Source of the DNA: Chitinispirillaceae bacterium
GTDB lineage: Bacteria > Fibrobacterota > Chitinivibrionia > Chitinivibrionales > Chitinispirillaceae
Direction: 5' to 3'
Assembly: GCA_016930275.1 (NCBI GenBank)
Contig: JAFGHA010000105.1
Location: 1 to 49,536 of the forward strand
DNA length: 49,536 bases
The notes below the pieces were generated by a model. That model did not search any database and was not told the DNA's origin. It worked only from the letters and a program-made list of their open reading frames with translations. The position numbers were made by a program, and so were the translations under genes. This document shows, one piece after another, positions 9,655 through 18,840 of the stretch (positions are counted from its first letter, which is position 1; every line of letters starts with the position of its first letter).

Positions 9655-10692
9655 ATGTCTTTGTTCGAGCACCCGCATCGCCGGTATAATCCACTTTCAA
9701 ATGAATGGATTCTGGTTTCCCCTCACCGGACCAAACGACCGTGGCAGGGAAAAACCGATGAAATCAGGATTCCCGAGAGTTGCACCTACGATCCCGGCTG
9801 TTATCTCTGTCCGGGTAACAAACGGGCCGATGGCGACACCAACCCCGCCTATCAGAGTACGTTTATTTTCAGAAATGACTTCTCGGCGCTCTATCCGCAA
9901 GTCCCGGATGCGGATATCGACGAAGGTGGACTGCTCAGAGCACATAGTGAAAAAGGTATCTGCAGGGTTATCTGCTACTCGCCTCGTCACGACCTCACCA
10001 TGCCGCTCATGGAACCGGAGGCGATCCGTTCGGTCGTGGATCTCTGGACCGATCAGTACCGGGAACTCGGGGAACTGGAGCACATCGGGTATGTGCAGAT
10101 CTTCGAGAATAAGGGAAGTCAGATGGGCTGTTCGAATCCGCACCCGCACGGACAGATATGGGCCGACGAGCAGGTACCGCAGCTGCCGGCCAGAGAGTGC
10201 ACTGCTCAGAAAGAGTACCATGAGTCACACTCGTCATGCCTGCTGTGTGACTATCTCGCCAGGGAGTTAAAGAAGGGTGAAAGGATCGTATTCGAAAACG
10301 GGTCATTCGCGGTGCTCGTGCCGTTCTGGGCGATCTGGCCGTATGAGGTAATGTTACTGCCGAAGCAGCATCATGCAAGTCTGCTGACCCTGTCGGATAA
10401 TGAACGGAACGACCTGGCCGATGCACTCAAACGGACCGGTACACGGTATGACAATCTCTTTTCGACCAGCTTTCCCTATTCCATGGGCATCCACCAGCAA
10501 CCGACCGACGGAAATGATCATCCGGAATGGCATGTTCATTTTCATTTTTTCCCGCCGCTCCTGCGCAGTGCGACCGTAAAGAAATTCATGGTCGGCTACG
10601 AGCTGCTCGCCATGCCGCAGCGGGATATCACGGCGGAACTTGCAGCGGCAAATCTACGAAAAATGCCGGAAACGCATTTTCTTGTCAGATAA
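9655..10692 (+). CDS. galT: Galactose-1-phosphate uridylyltransferase
   Basis: Leloir-pathway enzyme exchanging UMP between UDP-glucose and galactose-1-phosphate, cytosolic. The 345-residue protein has the normal family length. The active-site motif [10 protein letters not shown] (161-170) holds the nucleophilic His (H165), and the zinc-site residues correspond to C49, C52, H112 and H163. The start at 9655 follows AAGGAGAG and gives the conventional N-terminus; the longer open frame from 9247 is rejected. No galK, galE or galactose transporter is visible nearby, so the gene is not in a classical gal operon here. A lipoprotein gene follows 114 bp later. Confidence 0.95.
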   Translation: MSLFEHPHRRYNPLSNEWILVSPHRTKRPWQGKTDEIRIPESCTYDPGCYLCPGNKRADGDTNPAYQSTFIFRNDFSALYPQVPDADIDEGGLLRAHSEKGICRVICYSPRHDLTMPLMEPEAIRSVVDLWTDQYRELGELEHIGYVQIFENKGSQMGCSNPHPHGQIWADEQVPQLPARECTAQKEYHESHSSCLLCDYLARELKKGERIVFENGSFAVLVPFWAIWPYEVMLLPKQHHASLLTLSDNERNDLADALKRTGTRYDNLFSTSFPYSMGIHQQPTDGNDHPEWHVHFHFFPPLLRSATVKKFMVGYELLAMPQRDITAELAAANLRKMPETHFLVR

Positions 10693-10806
10693 TTATTTTT
10701 CTCAGTATACGGGGTATTCCCGGAACACCCCCGCCGACGACATATCCGATATTTTCACCGGGGATAGCATTACCGCCCCTCACCGATTCCGCAAAAAGGA
10801 TCTCTC

Positions 10807-11379
10807 ATGAAACCGCATACTGTCCTTCTCCTTCTTCTTCTTTGCACCTCCTGCCTGTTTCATCCCCCGGCGGTGCAGACAGGACGGTATGGTCCGCTTA
10901 TCGACTCCAGCGGTTTCCAGGCGGCACAGGCACGCCTTCAGGCCGTTGACGAGACTCTGGGTGACTCACTCATCGCTCAGGCTCTTGCGGTACAGAACGA
11001 CTCCATGCAGACGAACAGGCAATCGGCGTTCTTTGAATCTCTCGAGGAGAACTATCAGCGGTATCTGAAACTCTTCACACCGCTACGGCATGCCCCTGAA
11101 CCGGAGATCCGTTGCAGGTATGATCTTGTCGAAACGTTCAAACGGAGGATCTACGATCCGCAGCCGCTGCTCAACGCCATACTGCATTCCATGGGACTCA
11201 CGGACGTGGCGACACTTGACTTCCGGGTGGAACCGAAAAACAGCGATACGACCCTGGTGTATGTCCTGTTGACGCGGACTCGACCGAACGAAGCGGCAAA
11301 AGGATTTACCGTTTCCGAAGACGACGTGATTCTGGCAGTCACCGGCAACCGCGCGGTACTGATGACCTCCGTGGAGTAG
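10807..11379 (+). CDS. Small lipoprotein of unknown function
   Basis: A 190-residue protein I do not recognise. The N-terminus is a run of leucines ending in a lipobox-like LCTSC (Cys at about 17), so it should be an outer- or inner-membrane lipoprotein. Residues ~35-85 are rich in Gln, Ala, Leu and charged residues and probably helical; residues ~130-185 look like a small alpha/beta domain. An AAAGGA element precedes ATG 10807. It lies between galT and the RapA-like gene on the same strand, with gaps of 114 and 162 bp, so cotranscription is possible but not compelling. Confidence 0.7.
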   Translation: MKPHTVLLLLLLCTSCLFHPPAVQTGRYGPLIDSSGFQAAQARLQAVDETLGDSLIAQALAVQNDSMQTNRQSAFFESLEENYQRYLKLFTPLRHAPEPEIRCRYDLVETFKRRIYDPQPLLNAILHSMGLTDVATLDFRVEPKNSDTTLVYVLLTRTRPNEAAKGFTVSEDDVILAVTGNRAVLMTSVE

Positions 11380-11541
11380 GGCGCCTGATTACGGCAGATC
11401 GGAGCTTACGCAATCGCCTGACGCATACCGGGTGCAGGGGCATGGCGTTTTGAAAACTCCCGTTCCTGACGGGGAAGAAACCATTTTTCCGTTTGAGGAG
11501 GTTTCAGATCTCCCCTCGGCATTTTTTCCGCAAGGAATCCA

Positions 11542-14310
11542 ATGAACCAACGACCTCAATCTTCCCGATTCACCGTCGGTCAGCGATGGATCAGTACCGC
11601 CGAACCCGAACTCGGTCTCGGGAGCATCACCGCCGTCGCCAACCGACGGGTGGAAATCCGTTTCAGCACTCATGCGACCACCCGCCTCTATGCTCTTGAA
11701 GATGCACCGTTGCAGCGGATTATCTTTTCTGCCGGCAACCGGGTTAAAAACACAAAGGGGAAAGAGTACAAGGTGGTGTCGGTCGATGAAGACCTCAGCA
11801 CCGGTCTGGTCACCTACCACTGCGGTCAAACCGTAATCCCCGAATCCGATCTTGCCGATACGATCGCTTTTTCAACCCCGCAGCAGCGACTCTCTGCGGG
11901 AATCGCCGACAGCATCACCGATTTCACCTTCCGCTGCACCATGGTCCGCGAGCGGCTTGCCATCACCGGCTCTCCGGTGCGCGGATTCGTCGGAGGCAGG
12001 ATCGAACTGATTCCGCATCAGCTGTATATCGCCGGAAAAGCGACCGCACAACCGAAGATACGGGTGTTGCTGGCCGATGAAACAGGCCTGGGAAAAACCA
12101 TCGAAGCGTGCCTGATGCTGCATCGTTGTATCATTACCGGTCAGGTGGTACGTGCGCTCATTCTTGTTCCCGATGCACTGGTACACCAGTGGTTCGTGGA
12201 ACTCCTGCGCCGGTTCAACATCACCTGCCGCCTCTGCTCCGAAGAACAGGCGGACGAAGAGGGCCCGGAAGGTGAATGGTTCAACGATGATCCGCTCTGG
12301 ATCTGCAGCCGTGCCACCGTCCGGAGGTACCCGACCATTCTCAGGCAGCTCGAAAGAGCCCGCTGGGATATGGTAATTGTTGACGAAGCGCATCACATTG
12401 CCCTCAAGGATCCCTTTTTCGGCATACTCGAGACGTTCGCGGCAAACGGCTGTTCCATGATTCTGCTCAGTGCCACTCCGGAACAGTTCGGCCGCAAAGG
12501 ACACTTCTCCCGGCTGCGGCTGCTCGATCAGCACCGTTACACTACACCGGAAAGTTACGGTAATGAAGTACAACGGCTCAGAACCGTTTCCCGCCACCTG
12601 GAAGAACTGCAGTCCGGCGATGACGGAAGTATCGCCTCCGATACGGCAGTACCGCTCGATGATGAACTCCGGCAACTGCTCGTCAACCGCGGCGACATGA
12701 ACGATAACGATACACCGGTTCTTCCGGAAACCTTTACCGTTGCACAACTGATTGACCTGTTCGGTGTGGGACGCGCCTATCTGCGCAACACCCGACGTAC
12801 CGTTTCCGGATTTCCGGATCGGGAGGTCTTCATTATTCCACTTGATCCTCCGGATACCACCGGCGCCGATCCGCATACCGTCTGGATCGCCGGGTTTCTC
12901 AAAAGGCATCCGAAGCGCAAGGTACTGGTCATCACTTCAACCATCACTGCCGCCGTAACCCTCAGAGATGCGCTTCAGAAGATCATTGCGATCGATGTGG
13001 CGCTGTTTCATGAGGAGATGACGCTGCTGCAGCGAGACCGTCAGGCCGCATGGTTCGCCGAACCACACGGCCCGCGGATTCTCGTCTGCAGTGAATCGGG
13101 CAGCGAAGGAAGAAACTTTCAGTTCTGCAGCGATCTGATACTGCTCGACCTTCCATGGAATCCCGAACTGCTGGAACAGCGCATCGGCCGCCTCGACCGC
13201 ATCGGTCAGAAACATACGATCGCCATTCATGTCCCGGTGGTAAAGGGATCCGGCGAAGCGCTGCTCTGCCGCTGGTACCATGAAGGGGTCAAAGCCTTAG
13301 AGAAAAATGTTCCCGCCGCGGGAATGGTATTCGAAGAGATGCGTGCACGACTTGAACAGTGCGCCGCGACGCCGGACGATACCGCCGCGATTGCAGCACT
13401 GCTCTATGATACGCGCAAGCGCACGGATGAACTGACTGCAGATCTTTTCGGTCATCGTGACTTTCTGCTGGAATGCGCTTCGAACAATCTTCCGCAGGCG
13501 CTGCGGCTCATCCACAACATCGAAAAAGAATCCACCGGGAACCGCACCGCGCGGTTGATTAATGGACTCTTCGGACACTTCGGCATCAAAACGGAAGAAG
13601 CGGGGGACCGCCGTCTGGCACTCATCACCGAGTTCTGCACCGACCATGCGTTTCCACTCCCCCGTGCGGAACGGCCGGTAATCACGTTTGACCGTACCAC
13701 CGCCTGCAGTCACGACATGGTGGAATTTCTCACCATCGATCATCCGATGGTTACCGGAGCGCTCGATCTCTATCTCTCCTCACCGCACGGCACCGCATCG
13801 TTCGCATTGTGGAACGATCCCGACGTAACGGAACTGCTGCTCGAATCGATGTTCGTCATGGAATGTATCGCTCCGGTGGAACTGCGGCTATTCCGTTTTT
13901 TTACTCCGCAACCGCTGCGCATGGTGGTAAATCATCATCTGCAGGCGGTGACCGACCGGTATCCGCCGGAATTGCTCGATGCGCATGGCAGAAACGGCCC
14001 GGTGGAAAAACTCATTACCCAGAAAAAGCTCATCGAGGTTACTTTTCCCCGGCTTCTCGAGGCGGCTGAACAACTTGCGCATGAACAGACAATACCCGTT
14101 ATCACCAATGTCAAAGAAACGATACGGAAAACATATACGGAGGAGCGGCAGCGACTCTCGGTCCTCCGGTCGCTCGGTGCGACGATCGTTCCCGGGGAAA
14201 CGGAGAACCTCAAGCGGGAGGAATCGGAACTGCTCGGTCATCTCGATGCCACCAGGGTCCGGTGCGATGCGATACGACTTATCTGGCGCGGTCCGGTGAA
14301 AGGTGAGTGA
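11542..14310 (+). CDS. rapA: RapA-type RNA-polymerase-associated SNF2 ATPase
   Basis: A 922-residue Swi2/Snf2 ATPase that, by analogy with E. coli RapA, would bind RNA polymerase and help recycle it. Two N-terminal Tudor-like domains (about 10-105) contain GQRWISTAEPELGLG, close to the RapA signature. The first RecA domain has Walker A DETGLGKT (179-186), DEAH (281-284) and SATP (310-313); the second has the helicase C motif ending EQRIGRLDRIGQ. The rest is the RapA C-terminal region. AAGGAA precedes the chosen ATG. Length is slightly below that of the E. coli protein (968). The overlapping minus-strand open frames are shadows. Confidence 0.92.
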   Translation: MNQRPQSSRFTVGQRWISTAEPELGLGSITAVANRRVEIRFSTHATTRLYALEDAPLQRIIFSAGNRVKNTKGKEYKVVSVDEDLSTGLVTYHCGQTVIPESDLADTIAFSTPQQRLSAGIADSITDFTFRCTMVRERLAITGSPVRGFVGGRIELIPHQLYIAGKATAQPKIRVLLADETGLGKTIEACLMLHRCIITGQVVRALILVPDALVHQWFVELLRRFNITCRLCSEEQADEEGPEGEWFNDDPLWICSRATVRRYPTILRQLERARWDMVIVDEAHHIALKDPFFGILETFAANGCSMILLSATPEQFGRKGHFSRLRLLDQHRYTTPESYGNEVQRLRTVSRHLEELQSGDDGSIASDTAVPLDDELRQLLVNRGDMNDNDTPVLPETFTVAQLIDLFGVGRAYLRNTRRTVSGFPDREVFIIPLDPPDTTGADPHTVWIAGFLKRHPKRKVLVITSTITAAVTLRDALQKIIAIDVALFHEEMTLLQRDRQAAWFAEPHGPRILVCSESGSEGRNFQFCSDLILLDLPWNPELLEQRIGRLDRIGQKHTIAIHVPVVKGSGEALLCRWYHEGVKALEKNVPAAGMVFEEMRARLEQCAATPDDTAAIAALLYDTRKRTDELTADLFGHRDFLLECASNNLPQALRLIHNIEKESTGNRTARLINGLFGHFGIKTEEAGDRRLALITEFCTDHAFPLPRAERPVITFDRTTACSHDMVEFLTIDHPMVTGALDLYLSSPHGTASFALWNDPDVTELLLESMFVMECIAPVELRLFRFFTPQPLRMVVNHHLQAVTDRYPPELLDAHGRNGPVEKLITQKKLIEVTFPRLLEAAEQLAHEQTIPVITNVKETIRKTYTEERQRLSVLRSLGATIVPGETENLKREESELLGHLDATRVRCDAIRLIWRGPVKGE

Positions 14311-14369
14311 GAAAAACAATTGCGGAAACCATTCAGAATTATTCAAAGAACAGGCAGTGTATTTCTTTC

Positions 14370-14401
14370 TTATTCTGAATTCTGAATACCCTATTCTGAC
14401 A
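14370..14401. repeat. TTCTGAA/TTCTGAC heptad-like short repeat
   Basis: The DNA reads as iterated ATTCTGAATTCTGAATACCC then TATTCTGACA, i.e. degenerate tandem copies of TTCTGAA. A similar block sits at 31003-31034 in another intergenic gap. Confidence 0.5.
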
Positions 14402-14428
14402 CCTTTCCGCATGGCGGGATAACTATCT

Positions 14429-14548
14429 GAGCAGGATTATCTCTACTGGCCGTTGAAGTACCGGAAAATCGCCGCCCGCTGGCGAAGAGAAACCACGTGG
14501 GGCAGATTGTTTGACAAGTATCGGGAAAAGGGTCATCTGTTTGATTGA
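14429..14548 (+). pseudogene. Possible coding relic without a start codon
   Basis: This 40-codon frame has no start; a stop lies just upstream at 14419-14421. Its translation looks protein-like (begins EQDYLYWPLKYRK, ends DKYREKGHLFD), rich in Trp, Tyr, Arg and Lys. I cannot name the family. It may be the last exposed piece of a deleted gene or chance. Confidence 0.25.
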
Positions 14549-14765
14549 TGAACCGGAAACCGGCAATTTACCGGATGGTAACCATCAGAAGCAACGGTCA
14601 GTATCGAGATCGAAGCGGAATGCACGAATTCACTGCGTTAAATGGTTGTCACGCATTCCGGGTACGATACGGGAATTTTTACCTTCACCTTCACTTTTAT
14701 TTTTGTTCTTACTCCTTCCCTTCCGTATATTTTCATCACTACGATCATCTCAATAAAGGATACCC

Positions 14766-15071
14766 ATGTTCATCGTTCATGTCTTCGTGAAAGTTCTTCC
14801 CGACCGTATCGACGAGTTCAAAGCGGCAACAATCGAAAATGCACGCAACAGCATAAACGAACCCGGTATTGCTCGATTCGACGTGGTTCAACAGCAGGAT
14901 GCAGCCGACAGCTTCGTGCTGGTTGAGGTCTATCGCGATACCGATGCCGCCGCCGCACACAAGGAAACCGATCACTACAAAAAGTGGCGCGATACCGTTG
15001 CCGACATGATGGCACAGCCCCGTTCAAGTATCAAATACACCAACATGTTTCCGGAAGATGCGCGGTGGTGA
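14766..15071 (+). CDS. Antibiotic-biosynthesis-monooxygenase-fold protein (LsrG/YgiN-like)
   Basis: A 101-residue protein of the dimeric ferredoxin-like ABM superfamily. Typical features are the N-terminal strand FIVHVFVKV, the segment [17 protein letters not shown] and the [10 protein letters not shown] segment near the C-terminus. Members include quinol monooxygenases and the autoinducer-2 degradation enzyme LsrG; substrate cannot be read from sequence. The stop at 15069-15071 is 4 nt before the ATG of an iron-containing alcohol dehydrogenase, so the two are almost certainly cotranscribed and may act on the same carbonyl compound. Confidence 0.85.
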   Translation: MFIVHVFVKVLPDRIDEFKAATIENARNSINEPGIARFDVVQQQDAADSFVLVEVYRDTDAAAAHKETDHYKKWRDTVADMMAQPRSSIKYTNMFPEDARW

Positions 15072-15075
15072 TGTC

Positions 15076-16236
15076 ATGAGATTTGAATTCGCCACAGCCA
15101 CCCGTATTCTTTTCGGCCCGGGAACCTCCTCACAGGTCGCTTCCGAAGCCGCTGCCATGGGGACGCATGCAATGATCGTCACTGGTGGTACCCCGGAAAG
15201 AATTGACCACTTTCTTGATTCTGTTTCAGGAGCGGGACTTTCGGCGGTGCCGTTTTCCATCCCCCGTGAACCGGATGTCTCCCTCATTGAAGAAGGGGCC
15301 ACCACACTGCGTGAAGAAGGATGCGACATAGTCATCGGTATCGGCGGCGGCAGTGTCATCGATGCCGCCAAGGCGATCGCCGCTATCGGTGCGAACAACG
15401 GGGAGCTTACCGACTATCTCGAGGTCATCGGTAAAGGAAAATCGCTGCTGCAGCCGTCGCTTCCCTGCATCGTTCTGCCGACCACCGCCGGAACCGGCGC
15501 GGAAGTAACGAAGAATGCAGTGATCACCTCTCCCGAACGCCGGGTGAAAGTAAGCCTCCGCAGCCCGTATCTTCTCCCCCGCCTGTCGGTCATCGATCCG
15601 GAACTCACGTTCACCCTTCCGGCGGAGACTACCGCCGCCACGGGACTCGACGCGCTGACGCAATGCATCGAAGCATATGTGAGTGTCCGGGCGCAGCCGC
15701 TCACCGACGGCTTCTGTCTCGAAGGAATTAAGCGCGCCTCCCGGTCCCTCCGCCGCGCCTGTACGAACGGCAACGATGCGGCGGCACGGGAGGATATGGC
15801 CGCGGCAAGCCTGCTGAGCGGTATGGCACTCACCAATGCGGGACTCGGCGCGGTTCACGGATTTGCCTCTCCCGTCGGAGGGATCTGCGGCATCGCGCAT
15901 GGAGCGGTCTGTGCACTGCTGCTGCCGCAGGTAATGGAGATGAATGTTGCAGTTTTACAGAAGGAACAACCTCAGGCACCAGCTCTCGACCGGTATACCA
16001 CCATTGCCCGGATCTGTACCGGAAACCCGAAGGCATCGGCGGGAGATGGCGTCAGATGGCTACACGAACTCTGCAGGGAGCTGCCGCTCCCGTCCGCCGA
16101 CCGGTTCGGTCTGAGTCCGGACCGCTACCCGGAAATCGTCACCGCCACGGCAAAAGCGAGCAGTATGAAAGGTAATCCGGTTCTGCTGACGGAAATGCAG
16201 CTTACGCATATTCTCGAGGAAACGTTCATGATCTGA
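15076..16236 (+). CDS. Iron-containing alcohol dehydrogenase family oxidoreductase
   Basis: A 386-residue NAD(P)-dependent dehydrogenase of the Fe-ADH family. Motifs: the dinucleotide loop GGGSVIDAAK (90-99), PTTAGTGAEVTKNAVI (135-150), and the metal region GLDALTQCIEAYVS (190-203) followed by GAVHGFASP (H261) and GIAHGAV (H275). By family analogy the metal ligands would be D192, residue 196, H261 and H275; residue 196 is Gln here where many members have His. ATG 15076 is chosen over the upstream GTG-type start at 15058 because GGTGGTG precedes it and the N-terminus then fits the family. The gene forms an operon with the preceding ABM-fold gene. It ends 36 bp from the convergent VIT gene. Confidence 0.92.
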   Translation: MRFEFATATRILFGPGTSSQVASEAAAMGTHAMIVTGGTPERIDHFLDSVSGAGLSAVPFSIPREPDVSLIEEGATTLREEGCDIVIGIGGGSVIDAAKAIAAIGANNGELTDYLEVIGKGKSLLQPSLPCIVLPTTAGTGAEVTKNAVITSPERRVKVSLRSPYLLPRLSVIDPELTFTLPAETTAATGLDALTQCIEAYVSVRAQPLTDGFCLEGIKRASRSLRRACTNGNDAAAREDMAAASLLSGMALTNAGLGAVHGFASPVGGICGIAHGAVCALLLPQVMEMNVAVLQKEQPQAPALDRYTTIARICTGNPKASAGDGVRWLHELCRELPLPSADRFGLSPDRYPEIVTATAKASSMKGNPVLLTEMQLTHILEETFMI

Positions 16237-16272
16237 TCATTTGTCACAACGGAACGTTCCTTCCCGCTATTT

Positions 16273-18558
16273 TTAACGGAGGAGTTTGCTCCTGCGAAGA
16301 CGGTCGGAAAGCATCCGTACGATCGACAGGATACATAATCCGAGTACCATCAGCAGCAGCATTTCCGGTTCGTCGACACTGACCGCGGATTGTTCTCCAC
16401 CATCCGCATTCAGACCGGAGTCTTCATATTGTTGCCTGTTTTCAAGCACCACGGCACCGCTTGCCGGTGTAACCAGTCTTGCCGCCACCGCCCGTTCAAC
16501 CAGAGTTTCCGACAGTTTCTTTCCCTTGTACCATGCTTCCATCACCTGTGAATACACCAGCAGATCATATAATGGCGCTTCCGGTTGTGCTTTACCGACA
16601 GGCAACCTGCTGCAGCTTTCTTCACGGCCACCGGCCGGAAACTGCGAGGTATCTTTACAGCCCGTCTTCATCGCCGCAGTTACTCTGCCGACAGCATCGG
16701 TTATATCACGGTGGAATACTCCCGTTACCGGAGCATCCGTCAGGAATCTGCAGATCTCACTGCCGAACGGAAATCCTCTTGCGTTGTAATCGAGCGCATA
16801 ACCGATAACAGGTACGGTTGTAAAGCGACGCAAAATTCCGGCCAATTCCGTCAGTTTATCGCCAGAGGTTTCACCGTATGCCCACACCAGGGCAACATCT
16901 CTTTTCTGCGCATCCGCTATGGCGGCTTTCAACGCGATCGTCGCGTTAACCGTACGGTAACGCGCATGCGCTGTGATAAACCGGGCAAACGGTTCATTTC
17001 CCTCCCACACGGAACAGTCATAAGGGTTGGCACAATACACTTTCGAAAAGCAGCGGGAAATCATTCCCGGATCGTTACTGAATGCCGCCGCGGATACAAC
17101 CCCGTCGATGACCAGTACCGGTCGGTCTTCTCCGTTTCTTTTCATCGGCGGTAAAGCCGGCGGTATCCGGTCTTCACACTGCAGCAACAGTGACGGTTCA
17201 CGCAGGAGGACATCCTTCACCCCTACTGCAAGGAAGTGCTGCCGTAGTGGCTTCATGTCTGCACCGTGTAAAGTAACGATACCGTCGCCGGTCGCCTTGA
17301 CGGCATGATGCAGCTGCCCGGGTATTTCGAAATTGCAGTATTGAATCGAAGGGAACTGTGCATACACCCCGTGCAACAACGGAGCGGTAATCCTGATGCG
17401 AATTTTCATGGTACTATCGGGAAGTACCGGAAAGCACTGAACACGAACCACCTCGGGAGCCACCCAGGTTACCAGAAGCGGATCCCGCCGCACCGATACC
17501 ACCTTCCGGTAAGCGCGCTTCACCTGTTCGGTTCTCCCGAAAACAGCCGGGCTTTCTTTCCCGTCAATCCATAAAGCGGCATCCGACACCACCCCGTACG
17601 ATGGAAGCCTGATATACGCACGCGTTTCCGCCTGTCGGGAGCCGTGATTTTCAAAGGTCATCGTCCATTCAGTACAGGCGGTCCCTTCATTTTCCGAAAT
17701 GGCAACGTCAATGGCCGACTCACATAAATCGAGACCGGGTACCGGTTCTCCGATACGGTCTCCACCGATATTCCGGTCGGAAAAGAATAGTGCGGTTCCC
17801 CTTTCCGCTTTTCTCCGACCGGTTTCCGACGTTCCATAAAGATAGTGATACGCCTCCATGAGTCTTTCCCGACCTGCCCCCGTCGGTGTATACCAGATCC
17901 CGCGACCGACGCCGGAACCGTTCCTGTGCAGCACCGCTTCAACCGCCTCGCGCGACACACCGTATCGAAACAGCGACAAACCGCTGTTTTTAATTGAAAC
18001 GGTATCGCTATGCAGCATCCACTGGACGACACCGATCACCATCGGACACCAGAAGAGAATAACCGCCACCGCAGGAATACCGAGCCATATCCATCGCCCC
18101 CGTTTCCGGCGTCGCACCCGTCGCACCGGGCCATCGTCATCGTCATCGGACGGTGCTCCATACCAATGCCACTGAAACACGAGCAGCAGTGACGCCGTCA
18201 AACAAAGATACGGGCTCAACCCCAGGCTCCCGATTCCGAATACAATCAGTCCGATCGCGCAGAAATGCATTGTCGGAAGCATCTGCAGGGAAAAGGCGGC
18301 GGATACGGAGAACGCGACACCGGTGCAGACAAGCGCAATCCGGTCGTGAACTTCCGTAAAGGGTGCATTGAGTAGATAGAGGGCGACGACAAGCGAAAGC
18401 GGAACGGTACAGGCAAGTAACGTCGTCAACAGAGTGGGAATCGGGTCAAAAAAAATCTCAGTACAGATTCCAGTGGTCAGTTCCACGATAATGGAAGCCG
18501 TCGACAGCAGAATCGCGAGCAGGGTCACTATTCCCGTTCCTCTGAATGATTTTTGCAT
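16273..18558 (-). CDS. VIT-domain integral membrane protein with exosortase-type (EPE) C-terminal anchor
   Basis: A 761-residue protein. Residues 1-182 contain about six membrane helices and a basic loop (145-155); residues ~270-400 form a vault/inter-alpha-trypsin (VIT) domain with TEWTMTFENHG, the RAYRKVVSVRRDPLLVTW segment and PVLPDSTMKI. A soluble region follows, ending in LVTPASGAVVLENRQQY (695-711). The C-terminus has acidic residues, the tripeptide EPE (730-732), one hydrophobic helix (733-750) and a basic end RLRRSK. That architecture is that of the MSEP-CTERM and XrtN-system VIT proteins, which are paired with dedicated exosortases. No exosortase is in the window. GGGAAGGA precedes the ATG. 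Family assignment is by remembered architecture and should be tested. Confidence 0.78.
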   Translation of the reverse strand: MQKSFRGTGIVTLLAILLSTASIIVELTTGICTEIFFDPIPTLLTTLLACTVPLSLVVALYLLNAPFTEVHDRIALVCTGVAFSVSAAFSLQMLPTMHFCAIGLIVFGIGSLGLSPYLCLTASLLLVFQWHWYGAPSDDDDDGPVRRVRRRKRGRWIWLGIPAVAVILFWCPMVIGVVQWMLHSDTVSIKNSGLSLFRYGVSREAVEAVLHRNGSGVGRGIWYTPTGAGRERLMEAYHYLYGTSETGRRKAERGTALFFSDRNIGGDRIGEPVPGLDLCESAIDVAISENEGTACTEWTMTFENHGSRQAETRAYIRLPSYGVVSDAALWIDGKESPAVFGRTEQVKRAYRKVVSVRRDPLLVTWVAPEVVRVQCFPVLPDSTMKIRIRITAPLLHGVYAQFPSIQYCNFEIPGQLHHAVKATGDGIVTLHGADMKPLRQHFLAVGVKDVLLREPSLLLQCEDRIPPALPPMKRNGEDRPVLVIDGVVSAAAFSNDPGMISRCFSKVYCANPYDCSVWEGNEPFARFITAHARYRTVNATIALKAAIADAQKRDVALVWAYGETSGDKLTELAGILRRFTTVPVIGYALDYNARGFPFGSEICRFLTDAPVTGVFHRDITDAVGRVTAAMKTGCKDTSQFPAGGREESCSRLPVGKAQPEAPLYDLLVYSQVMEAWYKGKKLSETLVERAVAARLVTPASGAVVLENRQQYEDSGLNADGGEQSAVSVDEPEMLLLMVLGLCILSIVRMLSDRLRRSKLLR

Positions 18559-18840
18559 GGTGTATCCTTCCCTGCCGGTACATTTCGCCGGTGATTATTA
18601 TTGCATTTCAGCCACACGTTGTCAGCTATTGAAAGAATACGACACGGGATTGTAGTTCACATGAAGCGTTAGTGAATTTTCAGTGAAGATAGCGGATTGG
18701 ACTCTGAACCGTACACTTACGATCGAGATACCTGCAGGGGACGTTGCTCATCTCCATCGGGGCAGTTTCAGGTGGGCGTTCCTTGAAACAACGACACCTC
18801 TTTACGCCGGAAACCGCCCCACCGGCCAAAGGTCAGAGGG
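18559..18840. other. Intergenic region between VIT gene and Cys-rich membrane gene
   Basis: 282 bp upstream of the VIT gene and downstream of the Cys-rich protein gene, both on the minus strand. I see no convincing gene, repeat or terminator; it probably holds the VIT gene promoter. Confidence 0.4.

Larger units (their letters stand above)
14311..14765. other. 455-bp intergenic region with repeat and protein relic
   Basis: Between the rapA stop and the monooxygenase gene. It contains a TTCTGAA-type short repeat (14370-14401) and a short stretch that reads like a degraded coding sequence (14429-14548), both listed separately. The last 100 bp are pyrimidine-rich and should hold the promoter of the following operon; an AAAGGA lies just before ATG 14766. 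Confidence 0.5.

Noticed and set aside
11389-12909. Minus-strand open frames of 146 and 345 codons under rapA
   Set aside because: They are antisense shadows of a well-conserved gene and show no domain of their own.
14510-14515. TTGACA as a -35 promoter box
   Set aside because: It is about 250 bp from the next gene start and has no suitable -10 box at normal spacing.
15226-15900. 224-codon minus-strand frame under the alcohol dehydrogenase gene
   Set aside because: It is antisense to strongly conserved active-site motifs; composition is typical of a shadow frame in GC-rich DNA.
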